Below, piece by piece: positions 15,049 to 21,702 of a stretch of DNA of 28,926 nt. This DNA comes from WGAB01 sp964406105 (GTDB lineage Bacteria; Hydrothermota; Hydrothermia; WGAB01): positions 1 to 28,926 of the forward strand of contig CAYOQK010000030.1 of the NCBI GenBank assembly GCA_964406105.1. Reading direction: 5' to 3'. Positions within the stretch are counted from its first letter, which is position 1, and the number at the start of each line of letters is the position of its first letter. The translations under genes were made by a program, and so were the position numbers. The notes beneath the pieces were generated by a model. That model saw only the letters and a program-made list of their open reading frames with translations, was not told where the DNA came from and searched no databases.

Positions 15049-16142
15049 CCGAGATCACCTTGCCCCGGATAGACGTGAACGAAACCGAGGCCACCATCAA
15101 AGCCGTGTGGGTTAAAACCGGCGACTTCGTTCGCAAGGACCAACCCCTGATGGAAGTGGAAACCACCAAGGCCGTGGAAACCCTGATGAGCCCCGCCGAG
15201 GGCTATGTGCAGGTGCTCGTACAGGAGGGCCACACCTACACCTTCGGCACCGTGGTGGCCCGCCTGTTTGAGGACCGGGAGGCCCTGGAACGAGCCCTCC
15301 AGGCCTCGGCCCCTCCCCAGGCGACCGAGGCCCAGGTGCGGGCCACCAAAAAGGCACGGGAACGGGCCCAGGCACTGGGCATAGACCTGCGGCAGATCCC
15401 CAAGGAGGGGGTGATTCTGGAACGCGACGTGGAGGAGTTCTACCGAAAACAACAGGGGCAACCCCGCGAGGTGGCCCGCCCCACCCCCCGGTTCCGCTAC
15501 GACCTGGAACGGGTGATCGTCATCGGCGCCGGCCGAGGCGCTGAGGTGGTGGTGGATATCCTGGCCGACGATCCCGACAAGGTCATCGTGGGGCTGGTGG
15601 ACGACAAAGTGCGGGAGTTTCCCCTGCTCCACCTGCCCGTGGTGTTCCACAGCGTTCAAGAGTTTCCAGAGAAGTTTGACCGCCACGCCTACGACACCGT
15701 GATCATCTCCATCGGGGCCAACCTCAAAACCATGCGGATCCGCCACGAGATCTTCCAGCACTACAAGGCCCACGGCCTGCGGTTCACCAACGCTGTGGCC
15801 CGATCGGCCGAACTCCGCCGAGGGGTGCGGCTGGGCGAGGGCAACATCATCGGCAGCCAGGTGTACATCGGGGCCTCCACCCGCATCGGCGACAACAACC
15901 TCATCTCCTATGGGGCCAAGATCGGCCACCACAACGTGGTGGGCGACGCCAACCTCATCGCCCCTGGCGTGGTCACCTCGGGAAGCGTAAAGATCGGAAG
16001 CCTGTGCATTCTGAGCGCCGGGGTGCACGTCATCAACCGCGTGGAAATCGGGGATCGGGTGGTGCTTCCCTTGGGCTACAACGTGATCCGGGACCTTCCC
16101 CCGGACACGGTGATCAAAATGGAGGGGGAACACCCTGGGTGA
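15045..16142 (+). CDS. Lipoyl domain + E3/E1-binding domain + PglD/NeuD-like acyltransferase fusion
   Basis: A 365-residue three-part protein. Residues 1-77 form a lipoyl domain with the modifiable Lys42 in VETTKAVETL. After a short Pro/Ala linker, ~97-134 match a peripheral-subunit-binding domain (VRATKKARERAQALGIDL). Residues ~153-365 are a PglD/NeuD-type sugar O/N-acyltransferase. This has a Rossmann-like part (VIVIGAGRGAEVVVDIL), then a left-handed beta-helix of hexapeptide repeats with the catalytic-His region GHHNVVGDANLIAPGVV (294-310) and VINRVEIGDRVVLPLG. The normal E2 catalytic domain (HxxxDG) is absent. The inferred role is that E1 loads an acyl group on Lys42-lipoate, which the fused enzyme passes to an amino- or hydroxy-sugar without free acyl-CoA. 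A strong ribosome site AGGAGG (15034-15039) supports the start. Confidence 0.88.
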   Translation: MTEITLPRIDVNETEATIKAVWVKTGDFVRKDQPLMEVETTKAVETLMSPAEGYVQVLVQEGHTYTFGTVVARLFEDREALERALQASAPPQATEAQVRATKKARERAQALGIDLRQIPKEGVILERDVEEFYRKQQGQPREVARPTPRFRYDLERVIVIGAGRGAEVVVDILADDPDKVIVGLVDDKVREFPLLHLPVVFHSVQEFPEKFDRHAYDTVIISIGANLKTMRIRHEIFQHYKAHGLRFTNAVARSAELRRGVRLGEGNIIGSQVYIGASTRIGDNNLISYGAKIGHHNVVGDANLIAPGVVTSGSVKIGSLCILSAGVHVINRVEIGDRVVLPLGYNVIRDLPPDTVIKMEGEHPG

Positions 16143-18154
16143 TGAAATCCTGGAACCCCCCGCTGAAGTTTGAGTCGCCAGACCATTACCGGGAGCACTT
16201 TTTCCGCCTCCTGGAACTGGAACGCCAGGAGGAGATGGAGCAGATGGAGCGTGAAATGCGGGCCCTCTCCGGGCCGGAGCGGGAGCAACTGGGCCGTGCA
16301 CTCCTGGGGCTCCGGCCCACCGACCGAGGCCCGTGGCTGGGCGGCCGACGCCTGTACACCCTTTGGCGGGCCGAGGAACTGGAAACCGAAATCGGACCCG
16401 GCGACATGGTGCTGGTGTCCTTTCGGCACCCCCTGCGAGACGGCATCCCTGGCGTGGTGCTGGAACGCGCCCGCCACACCCTGCAGGTGGTTCTGGACCA
16501 ACGGCTTCCCCGGGCCTGGCGACGCGTGCGGCTGGACCTCTACGTGAACGACATCACCTTCCGACGCATGGCCCAGGCCCTCCGCCAACTGGAACTCGGG
16601 GCCTTTGACCTGTCGGTGCTGCTGGGGCACCATCCTCCCCGCGTCCGCCGTCTCCCAGTGGAAACCAGCGGCACTCTGAACGAGGCCCAACGGAAAGCCG
16701 TGCAGCGGGCCCTGGGCTCCTGGCCCGTGTTCCTGATCCACGGTCCCTTTGGCACCGGGAAAACCACCACCTTGGTGGAAATCCTGCACCTGGCCGTTCA
16801 ACAGGGCTGGCGGGTCCTGGCCACAGCCGACAGCAACATCGCCGTGGACAACCTGGCCGAGGGCGCCCTGGCCCGGGAGATCCCCCTGGTACGCATCGGC
16901 CATCCGGCCAAGATGCTGCCCGCCCTCCGCGAGCAGAGCCTGGACCTCCAGGTGGAACGACACAGCCGCTATGGCCTGGTACAGGCCCACTGGAAACGCA
17001 TTGAGCAACTCCGCGAGGAACAGCAGCGGTACCCCCGACCCACCCCCGCGCGGCGGCGCGGACTCACCTACGAGCAGATCCTCCGGTACGGCAAACACTT
17101 CAAGAGCAGCCGCGGCATCCCCCGCGAGGAAATGCGGAAAATGGCCCGATGGGTGGAACTGGAAATGGAAATCCGTGCACTCCGCGAAGCCGCCCAACGG
17201 GAAACCCAACGGATCGTGCAAGACCTGATCCAACGGGCCGCAGTGGTGTTCGCCACCTGCTCGGGCGCAGGATCGGAGTTCCTGGAAAACCAACGGTTTG
17301 ACCTGGTGGTGATAGACGAAGCCACCCAAGCCACCGAACCCGCCACTCTGATTCCCCTGCTCAAGGCTCCCCGCGTGATCCTGGCTGGGGACCACCGACA
17401 GTTGCCGCCCACCGTACTCTCCCAGGCCGCCGAGGTCATGGGCCTGGGGTTCACCCTGTTTGAACGATGGATCACCCTGTTTCCCAAGGCCTCGGAGCTT
17501 TTGAACATCCAGTACCGGATGCACCCAGCCATCATGGAGTTCCCCAATCAGCGGTTCTACGGCGGCAAACTCCAAGCGGCTCCGGGCCTGGAAAACCTGC
17601 GGCTTTCCCAGCTCCTGGACCGTCCCCTGGCCCATCATCCAGTGCTGGACGATCGCCCTGTGGTTTTCGCCCATGTTCCTGGCGCGCCGGAGCAACAGCG
17701 ACGGGGCAGCACCTCCCGCGAGAACCCCGGGCAAGCCCTCTGGATCCAATCCTGGGTGGACCTCCTGCTCAAGCACGGCCTCCGGGCCGAGCACCTGGGC
17801 GTGATCGCTCCCTACGAGGACCAGGTGAAACTGCTCCGGGGCCTGTTGCCTGAGGACGTGGAGGTCAAAACCGTGGACGGCTTCCAAGGCCGGGAAAAGG
17901 AGGTCATCTTCCTTTCCCTGGTGCGGTCCAATCCCGCGGGCGAACTGGGGTTCCTTAAAGACCAACGCCGGCTCAACGTGGCCCTCACCCGGGCCCGTCG
18001 CAAATTGGTGATCGTGGGCGACCGGCACACCCTTCAACACGACCCTCTATACCGGGATCTGTTGCACCACTTGCAGCAACGAAACGCCGTGGTGGACCTG
18101 CCACCACCTGCTTCGCACAACCAAGGATTGCCCCAAGCCTCTGAAAACCCGTAG
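16142..18154 (+). CDS. SF1 UPF1/IGHMBP2-like DNA/RNA helicase
   Basis: A 670-residue superfamily 1B helicase, predicted to unwind nucleic acid 5'-3'. An N-terminal beta-barrel-like region (~80-165) precedes motif I GPFGTGKTTT (201-210), Ia TADSNIAVDNL (228-238), II VIDEATQATEP (390-400), III LAGDHRQLPPTVLS (414-427), IV QYRMHP (457-462), V VKTVDGFQGREKEV (575-588) and VI LNVALTRARRKLVIVGD (611-627). A helical Arg/Glu-rich insertion at ~280-360 is the 1B-type stalk. The chosen ATG overlaps the fusion-gene stop as TGATG; an earlier in-frame start lies inside that gene and is rejected. The same 1-base overlap links the two BrxD-like ATPases upstream, so the helicase could belong functionally to either module. 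Confidence 0.93.
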   Translation: MKSWNPPLKFESPDHYREHFFRLLELERQEEMEQMEREMRALSGPEREQLGRALLGLRPTDRGPWLGGRRLYTLWRAEELETEIGPGDMVLVSFRHPLRDGIPGVVLERARHTLQVVLDQRLPRAWRRVRLDLYVNDITFRRMAQALRQLELGAFDLSVLLGHHPPRVRRLPVETSGTLNEAQRKAVQRALGSWPVFLIHGPFGTGKTTTLVEILHLAVQQGWRVLATADSNIAVDNLAEGALAREIPLVRIGHPAKMLPALREQSLDLQVERHSRYGLVQAHWKRIEQLREEQQRYPRPTPARRRGLTYEQILRYGKHFKSSRGIPREEMRKMARWVELEMEIRALREAAQRETQRIVQDLIQRAAVVFATCSGAGSEFLENQRFDLVVIDEATQATEPATLIPLLKAPRVILAGDHRQLPPTVLSQAAEVMGLGFTLFERWITLFPKASELLNIQYRMHPAIMEFPNQRFYGGKLQAAPGLENLRLSQLLDRPLAHHPVLDDRPVVFAHVPGAPEQQRRGSTSRENPGQALWIQSWVDLLLKHGLRAEHLGVIAPYEDQVKLLRGLLPEDVEVKTVDGFQGREKEVIFLSLVRSNPAGELGFLKDQRRLNVALTRARRKLVIVGDRHTLQHDPLYRDLLHHLQQRNAVVDLPPPASHNQGLPQASENP

Positions 18155-18176
18155 GTTAGGACAAAAACCTCAGCAC

Positions 18177-18207
18177 TTGACAAGTCGGTTAACCCGGCCA
18201 ATAATTA
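18177..18207 (+). promoter_or_regulatory. Promoter of the first TPR-like gene, palindrome-rich, probably leaderless
   Basis: Consensus TTGACA (18177-18182) is followed by AATAAT (18200-18205, 17-base spacing) or TAATTA (18202-18207, 19 bases). The ATG follows at 18216 without any ribosome site. The -35 box is the centre of the palindrome ACTTGACAAGT (18175-18185), and GGTTAACC (18187-18194) lies in the spacer. Both are plausible operator half-sites. Confidence 0.65.
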
Positions 18208-18215
18208 ATACTGCT

Positions 18216-18902
18216 ATGGCTGTGAATTCGGACCCCCCGCTGGAGGTGCTACGTAAGGCTTTGGAAGTTGCACGACAGGTAGGGGATTACCGTTTGGCGG
18301 GGGACGTGGCTGTGTCCATTGCTCTCCAATTGATCAAGGAAAAGAACTTTCCACTGGCCACTCGGCTGCTTAAGGTGGCTCGGGAGTATTACCAAAGGGA
18401 TAAGCATCCCGATGCGCTGAAGCACAGCCGTGTACGGCTCATGGAGGCAGAGGGCGTGATGGCCTGGGAAAAGGGGCAAAGGAAGCGTGCCCGCGAGATC
18501 CTCTACCGAGCCCGGCGGCATGCCCTAACCAGCCAACCCCAACTGCTGTACCGGGTGGACCAGTCGCTGTCCACCCTCCTGGAAAAGGAGCATCGCCTCA
18601 AGGAGAGCCTGGATTACGCCAAGGAGGCGTACAACGCCGCAGCCGCCAGCGGCTTCAATCGCGACCGGGCCTTTGGCCTGCTGCGGCTGTACGAACTGTA
18701 CTACACCCTGGGGCAACTGAAGAACGCCTACCTGGCCTTGGAGGCGTCCCTGGTGGTGGCCCGACGCCTTCAGGATGTCAAGTTGATTGACACGATCCAA
18801 AAACTCCGCAAGAAACTGCTTCGGGAGTACACACCCGAAGAATCGGAGGAGGAAAAGGGCAGGGAAAAGGGGCAAAGCCAAGCCCCACATGTCTCTGCAT
18901 GA
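18216..18902 (+). CDS. TPR-like helical repeat protein of unknown function
   Basis: A 228-residue soluble protein made of antiparallel helix pairs with TPR-like spacing of Ala, Leu and Tyr. Examples are LRKALEVARQVGDYRLAGDV, FPLATRLLKVAREYYQ, KRAREILYRARRHAL and GQLKNAYLALEASLVVARRL. It has a charged tail (ESEEEKGREKGQSQA). The true start is the ATG at 18216; a TTG at 18177 in the same frame is the -35 box of the promoter. There is no signal peptide, so it probably acts in the cytoplasm as a protein-protein scaffold. It resembles the TPR protein at 19575 in character, and the two flank a lipoprotein gene, but a direct link is not shown. Confidence 0.82.
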   Translation: MAVNSDPPLEVLRKALEVARQVGDYRLAGDVAVSIALQLIKEKNFPLATRLLKVAREYYQRDKHPDALKHSRVRLMEAEGVMAWEKGQRKRAREILYRARRHALTSQPQLLYRVDQSLSTLLEKEHRLKESLDYAKEAYNAAAASGFNRDRAFGLLRLYELYYTLGQLKNAYLALEASLVVARRLQDVKLIDTIQKLRKKLLREYTPEESEEEKGREKGQSQAPHVSA

Positions 18903-19003
18903 GGGGGATGGATCGCGTATATGTGAAGGTATCTCGGAGGTATCCCCCACGGCTGAGATAGGATTGCCCTGCAAAACATAGGGCTCTGTAAAACCAACCT
19001 ACA
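18903..19003 (+). promoter_or_regulatory. Leader region of the lipoprotein gene with candidate promoter, direct and inverted repeats
   Basis: A candidate promoter is TTGCCC (18964-18969), 17 bases, TGTAAA (18987-18992), with the ribosome site GGGAGG (19004-19009) downstream. Upstream lie GGTATC repeated twice at an 11-base period (18928-18933, 18939-18944), TATCTC/GAGATA (18930-18935 with 18955-18960) and GGGGGAT/ATCCCCC (18903-18909 with 18942-18948). These could be a regulator site or a structured RNA at the end of the preceding transcript. Confidence 0.4.
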
Positions 19004-19017
19004 GGGAGGTTGAAGCC

Positions 19018-19566
19018 ATGAAGCGATGGAGTGTGTTGTTGGGTGTCTTGGCCCTGGCTTTGATCACCGGGTGCCAGAACCAGAAGGAATGGGTGCAAAC
19101 CACCCGGTACTTCAAGTCCATCAAACCCCTGAAAGTGCTGCAAACCACAGCACTGCTGGAAAGCCACAGCGAGTCCTGGTACGTGCGGGCAAGCGAAGGC
19201 GGCACCTTCACCCTGGACTTCTGGGAGGAGGGCGTGCACTTCCAGTACACCCTTACCATTGATCCCAACACCCTGCCTGAAGATATGACCATCACCATGA
19301 CCGTGCCTGATCCCACCCAAACCGAGGTGTACCTGGACCCTGCAGGCACCCAACTCCTGGCCGACTACCACATGCACATGTACATCAACCGGAGCCCCTT
19401 CAGCTCGGATAGCGCTACCATGGCCGTGTGGAACGACGTGGTGCAAGCCTGGCAAGAGGTGGACGGCAACGTCACCATCACCGACACCTACATTGAGGCC
19501 GAGGGCGACTACATTGAACTGAACAAGGTGATCGTCGGGGAGATCTCGGAAGACATTGATGACTAA
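19018..19566 (+). CDS. Lipoprotein of unknown function
   Basis: A 182-residue exported lipoprotein. A positively charged start (MKRW), hydrophobic core and lipobox LITGC place the lipid-modified cysteine at residue 19. The mature part is mostly beta-like and acidic, with alternating Thr/Val (TITMTVPDPTQTEVYL; NVTITDTYIEAEGDYIEL). There is one Met/His-rich spot (DYHMHMYINRS), which might bind metal but is not conserved evidence. The ATG is supported by GGGAGG 8 bases upstream. It resembles no family I can name. The downstream TPR gene starts 8 bases after its stop, so they share a transcript. Confidence 0.88.
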   Translation: MKRWSVLLGVLALALITGCQNQKEWVQTTRYFKSIKPLKVLQTTALLESHSESWYVRASEGGTFTLDFWEEGVHFQYTLTIDPNTLPEDMTITMTVPDPTQTEVYLDPAGTQLLADYHMHMYINRSPFSSDSATMAVWNDVVQAWQEVDGNVTITDTYIEAEGDYIELNKVIVGEISEDIDD

Positions 19567-19574
19567 AGGGCAAC

Positions 19575-20657
19575 GTGCTTTTGCTCTTTGACCTGAACAG
19601 CAACCTCCTGGAGCAGCTCAGCCGGACCCTCGCATCGTGGAAGGGAGGGCAACGGGATCCGGCGGAGTTGTGGTACACCCTGGGGGTGGCTCTGCGGAAT
19701 GTGGGGCTGTACCGGGAGGCCATCGCAGCCCTGGAGCGCAGCATGGAGGAGGGAGGGGATGGACCTGTAGCCTTTCGCGCGGCCCTGTTCCTGGCCCGGA
19801 TCGCCACACTGCAGGGGAACTGGGAACGGGCCAAACAACTCTTGAACTGGGCTCGGGACCGGGCACGGGACGAGCGCGACCAGCTGAACGTGGCCACCGT
19901 GTGGGCCGGGCTGCTGCTGCACCAAAGTCAGGTGAAAGACGCTGTTGAGTCCTTGAAAACCACCATCCAGTCCTTGATGGCGCAAAAGCAGCACCTTGCA
20001 CAAGACCACCCCATGGCCTGGGCTTACGCTCTGGTCTCCTATGGGGGTGCGTTAACCCTTACCGGACACCTGGACGAGGCTCACCGACTGCTCCACGAGG
20101 CACTAAATGCCCTCGCCACAGTGCCGAACAAGAAGAGATCACAAAGCTTGGGCATGATCCTGGCTTACATCAACCTGGGTGAGGTGTACCGGCTGCAGGG
20201 GCAGTACGACAAGGCCCAAGAGGTGCTCCAAACCGCGATGGACCTGGCCGCGAAGTACGACTTCCACGAATTCCTGCATAGCGCTCATCTCAACCTGGCC
20301 CACACTCTGGTGGATGCCGGGCAAGACCTGGACCGAGCCCAGGGCCTCCTGAAGAAAGCCCAAGACTTTTACGAAGATCTCCGCCAGAAAGGAACCGCCT
20401 CCCCTGCCGATTTGGTGGAGGTCCAGTTCGTACAGGCCAAACTGCTCTGGCTCCAGGGACGCCGAGAGGAGGCTGTGAGTACCGCCCAACGGGCCCTGGC
20501 ACAAGCCGTGGAGTACACCCTCAAGGACAAAGAAGCGCACATCGCCGAAACCCTGTACCACTGGACGCACCGACACACCTATCGGAATCAGGCCATCCGC
20601 GCCTACGAGTCCATCGGCAACATCCAACGAAGCGAGGCCTTACAAAAGGGCAAGTAG
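19575..20657 (+). CDS. Tetratricopeptide-repeat protein
   Basis: A 360-residue soluble protein starting at a GTG, preceded by AAAGGG within and just after the lipoprotein stop. At least five to six TPR units are visible, e.g. AELWYTLGVALRNVGLYREA, LFLARIATLQGNWERAKQLL, LGEVYRLQGQYDKAQEVLQT, HLNLAHTLVDAGQDLDRAQG and KLLWLQGRREEAVSTAQRAL. This is the W/L-G-Y-A-P-like pattern of TPRs. It likely acts as a cytoplasmic scaffold; no enzymatic domain is present. Its final 18 bases overlap the convergent prenyltransferase gene, and its terminator lies inside that gene. Confidence 0.9.
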   Translation: MLLLFDLNSNLLEQLSRTLASWKGGQRDPAELWYTLGVALRNVGLYREAIAALERSMEEGGDGPVAFRAALFLARIATLQGNWERAKQLLNWARDRARDERDQLNVATVWAGLLLHQSQVKDAVESLKTTIQSLMAQKQHLAQDHPMAWAYALVSYGGALTLTGHLDEAHRLLHEALNALATVPNKKRSQSLGMILAYINLGEVYRLQGQYDKAQEVLQTAMDLAAKYDFHEFLHSAHLNLAHTLVDAGQDLDRAQGLLKKAQDFYEDLRQKGTASPADLVEVQFVQAKLLWLQGRREEAVSTAQRALAQAVEYTLKDKEAHIAETLYHWTHRHTYRNQAIRAYESIGNIQRSEALQKGK

Positions 20658-21650
20658 CACGGCCGAAGGTGCCCACCACTCCAGCAGGAGCCCTGCGATC
20701 AGCAGGGCTCCTGCCCTTTTTGTGAACCAGAAGGCCCAGCCCACATACCACAGGGGCCAGATGGGCCAACCCTCCGGAGGGTGATCGGGCCGGGGTTCCC
20801 GGAACCGTTGCCATACTGCACGGAGCCGGGGCAAGGCCCCCACCGACAGCACCAGGGGCCAGAGCAGAGGCCCGGTGACAGCGGCCCACAGAAGGGCCCC
20901 AAAGTACAACCCAAAGAGCCACCGCTGCAGCCGGAGAGCCTGGGGAATCCCCAAGAGCACCGGCAACGTCCGGATCCCCCGCCGCTCATCCTCGGGGTAC
21001 TTGTCCAAGTGCTTGCCCACGAGTACCGTGGTCACCAGGGCCCCATAGGCCACAGACACCCAGAACACGGTCCAATCCCAAGTGCCGGTGAGCACATAGT
21101 AGGTGCCTCCGATCATGAGGGGGCCCCACACGAGGAACACCGAGGCCTCACCCCACCCCCGGTACTTGAGTTTGAAGGGTGGTGCCACGTAGAAAAGGCT
21201 CAAGAAAAACCCCGCCAGCGCAAAGGCCGCCACAGGCCACCCCCGCCACCACACCAGCACCACCAGGATCAACAGGTCCAGCAGTTGGAACCCCAGAATC
21301 CACAACACCAGTTGCCGCTCGGTCAGCCAGCCCTGGAGCAGGGGGTGGGGGGCGTACTGAGCGCGGGGGTACTCGGGCGCATCCGCTCCGTACCGGTAGT
21401 CCAGCCAATCGTTGATGAGGTTGTTGCTCACGTGGGCCACCACCAGCCCCAGAAGCACCAGCAGAAAGGGCCACCAGGCGAAGGAGCCAGACCTCAAGGC
21501 CAGCAACGCCCCCACGAAGGCCGAGGTGAGGGTCATGGAGATCACACACAGCCGCGTAATCACCAGAAATCGGGTAACCCCGTCCACCGGCCCCTCTTGG
21601 GGCGGATTGCACGTGCGATAGGCGTGGATCCAGGCTTGAAGGCGACGCAT
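20640..21650 (-). CDS. UbiA-family prenyltransferase, second paralogue
   Basis: A 336-residue integral membrane enzyme. The start is the ATG at 21648-21650 (MRRLQAWIHAYR), chosen because a -10 box sits just upstream; the frame stays open beyond but would run through the promoter. The first Asp-rich motif is SNNLINDWLDYRYGAD and the second GKHLDKYPEDERRGIRTLPV, with multiple hydrophobic helices between and after. The APPFKLKYRGWGE block resembles the substrate-side loop of MenA/UbiA homologues. The RPFSGGS block of the paralogue at 8414-9313 is missing, so the acceptor is likely different. Tail overlap with the TPR gene is 18 bases. Quinone, heme or lipid prenylation cannot be separated by sequence. 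Confidence 0.87.
   Translation of the reverse strand: MRRLQAWIHAYRTCNPPQEGPVDGVTRFLVITRLCVISMTLTSAFVGALLALRSGSFAWWPFLLVLLGLVVAHVSNNLINDWLDYRYGADAPEYPRAQYAPHPLLQGWLTERQLVLWILGFQLLDLLILVVLVWWRGWPVAAFALAGFFLSLFYVAPPFKLKYRGWGEASVFLVWGPLMIGGTYYVLTGTWDWTVFWVSVAYGALVTTVLVGKHLDKYPEDERRGIRTLPVLLGIPQALRLQRWLFGLYFGALLWAAVTGPLLWPLVLSVGALPRLRAVWQRFREPRPDHPPEGWPIWPLWYVGWAFWFTKRAGALLIAGLLLEWWAPSAVLLALL
20684..20721 (+). terminator. Strong terminator of the TPR operon, embedded in the opposing prenyltransferase gene
   Basis: GCAGGAGCCCTGC (20684-20696) pairs perfectly with 20702-20714 around GATCA, followed by CC and TTTTT (20717-20721). It is 27 bases after the TPR stop. On the other strand these bases encode C-terminal membrane-helix residues of the UbiA protein. 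Confidence 0.85.
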
Positions 21651-21657
21651 GGTGTGG

Positions 21658-21686
21658 AGTATACACGAGCCGGCGTATAATGTCGG
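21658..21686 (-). promoter_or_regulatory. Promoter of the second UbiA gene, leaderless
   Basis: On the minus strand CCGACA (21686-21681) is followed after 17 bases by TATACT (21663-21658). The -10 box ends 7 bases before the ATG at 21650, with no ribosome site. It overlaps the divergent promoter of the glycosyltransferase gene. Confidence 0.55.
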
Positions 21687-21698
21687 CCACACAGGAGG
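21676..21698 (+). promoter_or_regulatory. -10 box and ribosome site of the glycosyltransferase gene
   Basis: TATAAT at 21676-21681 is a perfect -10, although the -35 region (TGTGGA at 21653-21658) is poor. AGGAGG at 21693-21698 lies 4 bases before the ATG at 21703 and fixes that start over an in-frame upstream GTG. Confidence 0.6.
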
Positions 21699-21702
21699 CA
21701 CC

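Noticed and set aside
16004..16141. Upstream in-frame start for the helicase
   Set aside because: It lies entirely inside the acyltransferase fusion gene and encodes a low-complexity Gly/Arg/Pro stretch; the ATG at 16142 overlaps the stop in the style of neighbouring genes.
18155..18175. Terminator after the helicase (AGGTT/AACCT)
   Set aside because: A 5-base stem with a long loop and no T-run; too weak to call.
18177..18215. TTG start giving the first TPR-like protein 13 extra residues
   Set aside because: The TTG is the first three bases of a consensus TTGACA -35 box, and the -10 box lies between it and the ATG at 18216.
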